A program made the translations under genes and the position numbers. Shown here in pieces: positions 13,416 to 16,322 of a stretch of DNA of 16,322 nucleotides. Where the stretch lies: the NCBI GenBank assembly GCA_021784835.1, contig JAJYHI010000133.1, positions 1 to 16,322 on the forward strand. The letters run 5' to 3'. Below the pieces are notes generated by a model that did not search any database, was not told where the DNA came from, and saw nothing but the letters and a program-made list of their open reading frames with translations. This stretch comes from a bacterium (GTDB taxonomy: Bacteria > SZUA-79 > Acidulodesulfobacterales > Acidulodesulfobacteraceae). Numbering within the stretch: position 1 is the stretch's first letter; the number at the start of each line of letters is the position of its first letter.

Positions 13416-14327
13416 TTAAATAAATTGAGAGCCGTTATTTTTTACGTATATTAACGATTTAACAAAAGATATCGTTAATATAAATAAAATTATAAAAATA
13501 ACCAGAAAGAATCCTACTCCGAGATTGTGAAGGTTGTGAACTTTTATCGGAGTTATAAATCCCCACTGTATAAGTTTCGGGAAAGTTAATTCCATTACCG
13601 CCGCAAGAACGAATGCAAATCCGCCCCAAAAAAGAGTCATGCCGGACGTTCTTCTCGCGATGTACTGAATGCCTTTCTTAGGGATTTTAAGTTTTTCCAT
13701 AAATCTTCCCGCAAACATGCCTATTATTATCTGCGTCGCCATAGTTCCGAGGCCGAACAGAAGTCCAGGCAGAAAACCCGTATATTCGTTAGGCATTTTT
13801 GGAGCGAGGACGGTATAAACTATTATCGCAAATGCTCCCGTTCCCCATCCGGCGATAAATCCATGCAAAAGAACCATATATATTGGTATGGGCTTTGATT
13901 TTCCGTCGGGGTTTTCGGAATGTTCATCTTTTAACGTTTTAATTTTCAAAAACTTGATAAATATTTTTTCCAATTTTTCGAATAGTTCGAAATTTTCGCC
14001 GAGTCCTATTACGTAAGCTCCTGCAAAAGACATAACTATTCCTACGAATATATATACGACAGGAATTACATCGGGTTTGGTTAAAATTTTTCCAAGCGCG
14101 AAAAATGCAAGTTCGGATGCGACTGCCCTCTGGAACGTGAAGGCAAGCGAAAAAAGAAGTCCGGTTTTAAATCCGCCTTTAGTGCTGTAACTGCCTATAG
14201 AATAACTGAAAGTAATAGGCCATGTATGCTCGTCCGGGGTAAATCCGTGTATTATTCCGAGAAGAAAAGCGGTAAGCAAGATAGAGAATAAGGACGTAAA
14301 ATTTTGCGGATTATAAAGATTTATCAT
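13416..14327 (-). CDS. Polytopic membrane protein with HGxxxDEHTWP motif, possible NicO/UreH-like transporter
   Basis: About 303 residues with six to seven predicted membrane helices. The first helix ends in LLGIIHGFTPDEHTWPITFSY cut here to its key residues: His27, Asp32, Glu33 and His34. A second His-Gly occurs in the helix VLLHGFIAGWGTGAFA (His155), giving an internal-repeat feel like NiCoT, RcnA and UreH/TauE-type transporters, whose first helix carries HxxxxDH or HxxxPGH. By this analogy it could move a metal ion or sulfur compound across the inner membrane, but the substrate cannot be told. A charged cytoplasmic loop (about residues 118-147) joins the halves. ATG 14327 is preferred; a TTG two codons upstream (14333) is an alternative, and no Shine-Dalgarno supports either. 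It is divergent from pyruvate kinase. Confidence 0.8.
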   Translation of the reverse strand: MINLYNPQNFTSLFSILLTAFLLGIIHGFTPDEHTWPITFSYSIGSYSTKGGFKTGLLFSLAFTFQRAVASELAFFALGKILTKPDVIPVVYIFVGIVMSFAGAYVIGLGENFELFEKLEKIFIKFLKIKTLKDEHSENPDGKSKPIPIYMVLLHGFIAGWGTGAFAIIVYTVLAPKMPNEYTGFLPGLLFGLGTMATQIIIGMFAGRFMEKLKIPKKGIQYIARRTSGMTLFWGGFAFVLAAVMELTFPKLIQWGFITPIKVHNLHNLGVGFFLVIFIILFILTISFVKSLIYVKNNGSQFI

Positions 14328-14384
14328 AGTCAATATTTTATATTTTTATGTTATTTTTGTAAAGATACGACTTGGTATAGTAAT

Positions 14385-14413
14385 TTGCGGGATGTTATTT
14401 TATCTGGTATAAT
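14385..14413 (+). promoter_or_regulatory. Promoter of pyruvate kinase
   Basis: TTGCGG (14385-14390) and a perfect TATAAT (14408-14413) with a 17-base spacer, and TGG before the -10 giving an extended -10. It lies about 76 bases before the pyk ATG. Confidence 0.65.
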
Positions 14414-14489
14414 CATTACGAGCAATGCTAAATTAATAAAACGTTAAATTAAAAAGTAGTTAAAAAAATAGATAAAATAAAAAATTAAA

Positions 14490-16025
14490 ATGATAAATAT
14501 ATACGGTAAAAAAGTTAAAATCGTGGCTACGTTAGGTCCTGCCAGCGACGGGAAAAAGATGATAGAAAAGCTTATAAAAAACGGAGCGGACGTAATAAGG
14601 CTGAATTTTTCCCATGGAGACGAAAATTATTTTGCCGAGGCGATTAAAAAAATAAGGTCGGTATCCGAAAATACCGCAATTTTAATCGATTTGCCGGGGC
14701 CGAAAATAAGAACCGGAAAATTAAATAAAGATTCAATTAATCTGCAAAAAGGAAATGCTATAATTTTAACGAATAAATATACGGTTTCCGACGAACGAAA
14801 AATTTATATAGATTATCCTTATCTCTGCGACGATATAAAACCTAAAAATTTGGTGTATATAGACGACGGCAAAATAAAGCTGAAAATAGTAAAAAAGTTA
14901 AATCTTAACGAACTTGAAGCCGAAATTCTGACAAAAGGCGTTTTAAAAGCTGAAAAGGGAATAAATTTTCCCGATTCAAAACTCAGCATTCCGTCCGTTA
15001 CGGAAAACGATAAAAAATTTTTAAAATTCGGAGCCGAATACGGCGCAGATATGTTTGCAATATCTTTCGTAAGAAGTTCCGAAGATATAACGTCGGTAAA
15101 GAAATTGCTCAAAGACGAATATCCGTCAAAAAAATTTTTAATAATAGCCAAAATAGAAAAAATGGAAGCCGTTAAAAATATCGATAAAATAGCAGCCGCC
15201 GCAGATGCTTTAATGGTTGCAAGGGGAGACCTTGGAGTAGAAGCACCCATAGAAAATATACCTATAGAACAAAAGAGGATTATATACGTCGCCAATCTCT
15301 ATAAAAAACCGGTTATAACGGCAACGCAGATGCTTTTGTCCATGGTTGAAAACGAGACGCCTACGAGAGCCGAGGTTACCGATATTTCCAACGCTATTTT
15401 TGACGGAACGGACGCCGTAATGCTTTCCGAAGAAACGGCTATAGGAAAATATCCCGACGAAACGGTTGCTTATATGTCTAAGATTATAAAGGCTACCGAA
15501 AAAAGCAGGATGTTTTCCGGAGGCGGTTATAGCGGTTATAAATCGCGTGCGTCGTACTTGAGGCATGACGGCGGCATAGGCATCGGATATTTAGAACGCC
15601 GCAGTATAGAGTGTGACGATAAGGTTAAAATTAAAAAAAACGCCGACGATATTTCCGATATAATAGCAGAAACGGCATCGACGGCATCGGGGTTATTAGA
15701 TAATTGCATTATAGCGGCAATAACCAGGTCGGGTTACACCGCCAATTTAATATCCTCATTTAAACCTCCGGTTCCCATTGTGGCGGTAGTGCCGGATGAT
15801 TCCGCAAAAAGAAGGCTGTCGTTAAACTACGGAGTTTCCTGCATAACTATGAAAAATATAACCGATAAAAATATAGACTTGCAGGACGTAATAGATTTAA
15901 TTAAAAATGAAATTAAGAAGTCGGGGCATAAATGCCCAGATTATGCCGTAATCACCGGAGGCGTTCCAATAGGCGAGCCTGGTTCTACGGATTTTGTTAA
16001 AATAGTCAAGTTGTGCGCGGATTGA
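14490..16025 (+). CDS. pyk: Pyruvate kinase
   Basis: Converts phosphoenolpyruvate and ADP to pyruvate and ATP in the cytoplasm. The 511-residue protein begins KIVATLGPASDGKKMIEKL, the family start. DVIRLNFSHG (Arg37, Asn39, Ser41), LPGPKIRTG, KIEKMEA (catalytic Lys221 and metal-ligand Glu223), ARGDLGVE (Asp247) and the ITATQMLLSM/TDISNAIFDGTDAVMLSEET signature are intact. The C-terminal allosteric-type domain runs from about residue 385 to PIGEPGSTDFVKI. It is longer than most bacterial enzymes (about 470) because of an insert of some 35-40 residues, rich in Gly, Ser, Arg and Lys, at about 345-385 between the barrel and the C domain. It is preceded by a good promoter and followed, 34 bases after the stop, by a repeat unit that may end transcription. 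No Shine-Dalgarno is evident. Confidence 0.97.
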   Translation: MINIYGKKVKIVATLGPASDGKKMIEKLIKNGADVIRLNFSHGDENYFAEAIKKIRSVSENTAILIDLPGPKIRTGKLNKDSINLQKGNAIILTNKYTVSDERKIYIDYPYLCDDIKPKNLVYIDDGKIKLKIVKKLNLNELEAEILTKGVLKAEKGINFPDSKLSIPSVTENDKKFLKFGAEYGADMFAISFVRSSEDITSVKKLLKDEYPSKKFLIIAKIEKMEAVKNIDKIAAAADALMVARGDLGVEAPIENIPIEQKRIIYVANLYKKPVITATQMLLSMVENETPTRAEVTDISNAIFDGTDAVMLSEETAIGKYPDETVAYMSKIIKATEKSRMFSGGGYSGYKSRASYLRHDGGIGIGYLERRSIECDDKVKIKKNADDISDIIAETASTASGLLDNCIIAAITRSGYTANLISSFKPPVPIVAVVPDDSAKRRLSLNYGVSCITMKNITDKNIDLQDVIDLIKNEIKKSGHKCPDYAVITGGVPIGEPGSTDFVKIVKLCAD

Positions 16026-16058
16026 GAATTATATTGCAGGATAAAGACGGTTATTGTA

Positions 16059-16234
16059 ATAATACTTTAGTCTTTCCAAAGAACAATAAAAAATATTCCG
16101 AATATGTCATAATACTTAGAAAAATGTGAGAAAAAGGTGTCAGATTTTATTTTACGCATACGAAAAGAAATCATTAGCTATAAAAGATATTGCGTAAAAT
16201 TAATCTGACACCTTTTTCTAATTCAGGATTAAGG
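16059..16234 (-). repeat. Longer composite repeat containing palindromic element copy 3
   Basis: Reverse-strand relative of 9532-9712. TTCAGGATTAAGG at 16222-16234 is the exact complement of CCTTAATCCTGAA there, and ATAATACTTTA (16059-16069), GAACAAT, GAATATGT and TTAGAAAAATG match the other flank. It follows the pyruvate kinase stop codon in the same relative orientation as the other copy follows tolC2. Confidence 0.7.
16131..16217 (-). repeat. 87-bp palindromic repeat, copy 3 (RAYT/MITE-like), inverted
   Basis: Same length and terminal arms as copies 1 and 2 but on the other strand: AAAAAGGTGTCAGATT at one end and AATCTGACACCTTTTT at the other, with TTTTACGCA/TGCGTAAAA inside. It differs from copy 2 at about six positions, most of them in the central loop. 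It lies about 105 bases after the pyk stop codon and could form its terminator. Confidence 0.85.
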
Positions 16235-16322
16235 CTATAGTATAGTTACCGCTTGAATAAAAATTTTTATAATGTTATATTATTAATAAATTAATAATCA
16301 TCCGATTAAAGTTTAGTTTTAT

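Noticed and set aside
14328..14333. TTG start for the HGxxxDEHTWP membrane protein
   Set aside because: An ATG lies two codons downstream and neither start has a ribosome-binding site; ATG is the simpler choice.

Overview
The window is AT-rich chromosomal DNA from a Gram-negative bacterium. Two TolC-type outer-membrane channels, a membrane-fusion protein and a periplasmic c-type cytochrome imply an outer membrane. A UbiE/MenG methyltransferase implies respiratory quinone synthesis, and IspG implies the MEP isoprenoid route. A DsrE-family sulfur-carrier-like protein beside an ArsR regulator hints at sulfur metabolism. The overall look recalls low-GC deltaproteobacterial lineages such as Acidulodesulfobacterales, but this taxonomic guess is an inference from gene content and style, not a search result.

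Layout. Bases 1-368 hold the 3' end of an EAL-domain c-di-GMP phosphodiesterase, followed by a 351-bp gene-free stretch with an unexplained GC-richer block. Next is ubiE/menG. A plus-strand cluster, tolC / EmrA-type membrane-fusion protein / monoheme cytochrome c (1599-4746), starts from a near-consensus sigma70 promoter with a palindrome in its spacer. A minus-strand MscS channel follows, divergent from ispG and proS. A small minus-strand FmdB zinc-ribbon gene, a second tolC, an arsR regulator and a DsrE-family gene fill 9198-12221. The right part holds a membrane-anchored lytic transglycosylase, a convergent polytopic membrane protein with an HGxxxDEHTWP motif (a possible relative of NicO/UreH transporters), and pyruvate kinase.

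The most notable non-coding feature is a family of 87-bp palindromic repeats with ends AAAAAGGTGTCAGATT, at 8920-9006, 9546-9632 and 16131-16217. They resemble the non-autonomous hairpin elements mobilised by IS200-like/RAYT transposases. Two of them sit in longer related units (about 180 bp) that lie in the same orientation just after the stop codons of tolC2 and pyruvate kinase. The third lies between two copies of a 32-bp direct repeat, beside a GGGGTCAGATTTATTT end that overlaps the proS stop codon. They may act as transcription ends.

Regulation visible in the sequence includes near-consensus promoters before tolC1, arsR, the transglycosylase and pyruvate kinase, dyads at the tolC1 and arsR promoters, and an intrinsic terminator after fmdB. 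Most genes are ordinary housekeeping genes. The parts that could be new are the repeat family, the pump-less TolC/EmrA/cytochrome cluster, and the arsR-tolC pair next to a DsrE-family gene. No complete new defence or mobile system was seen.
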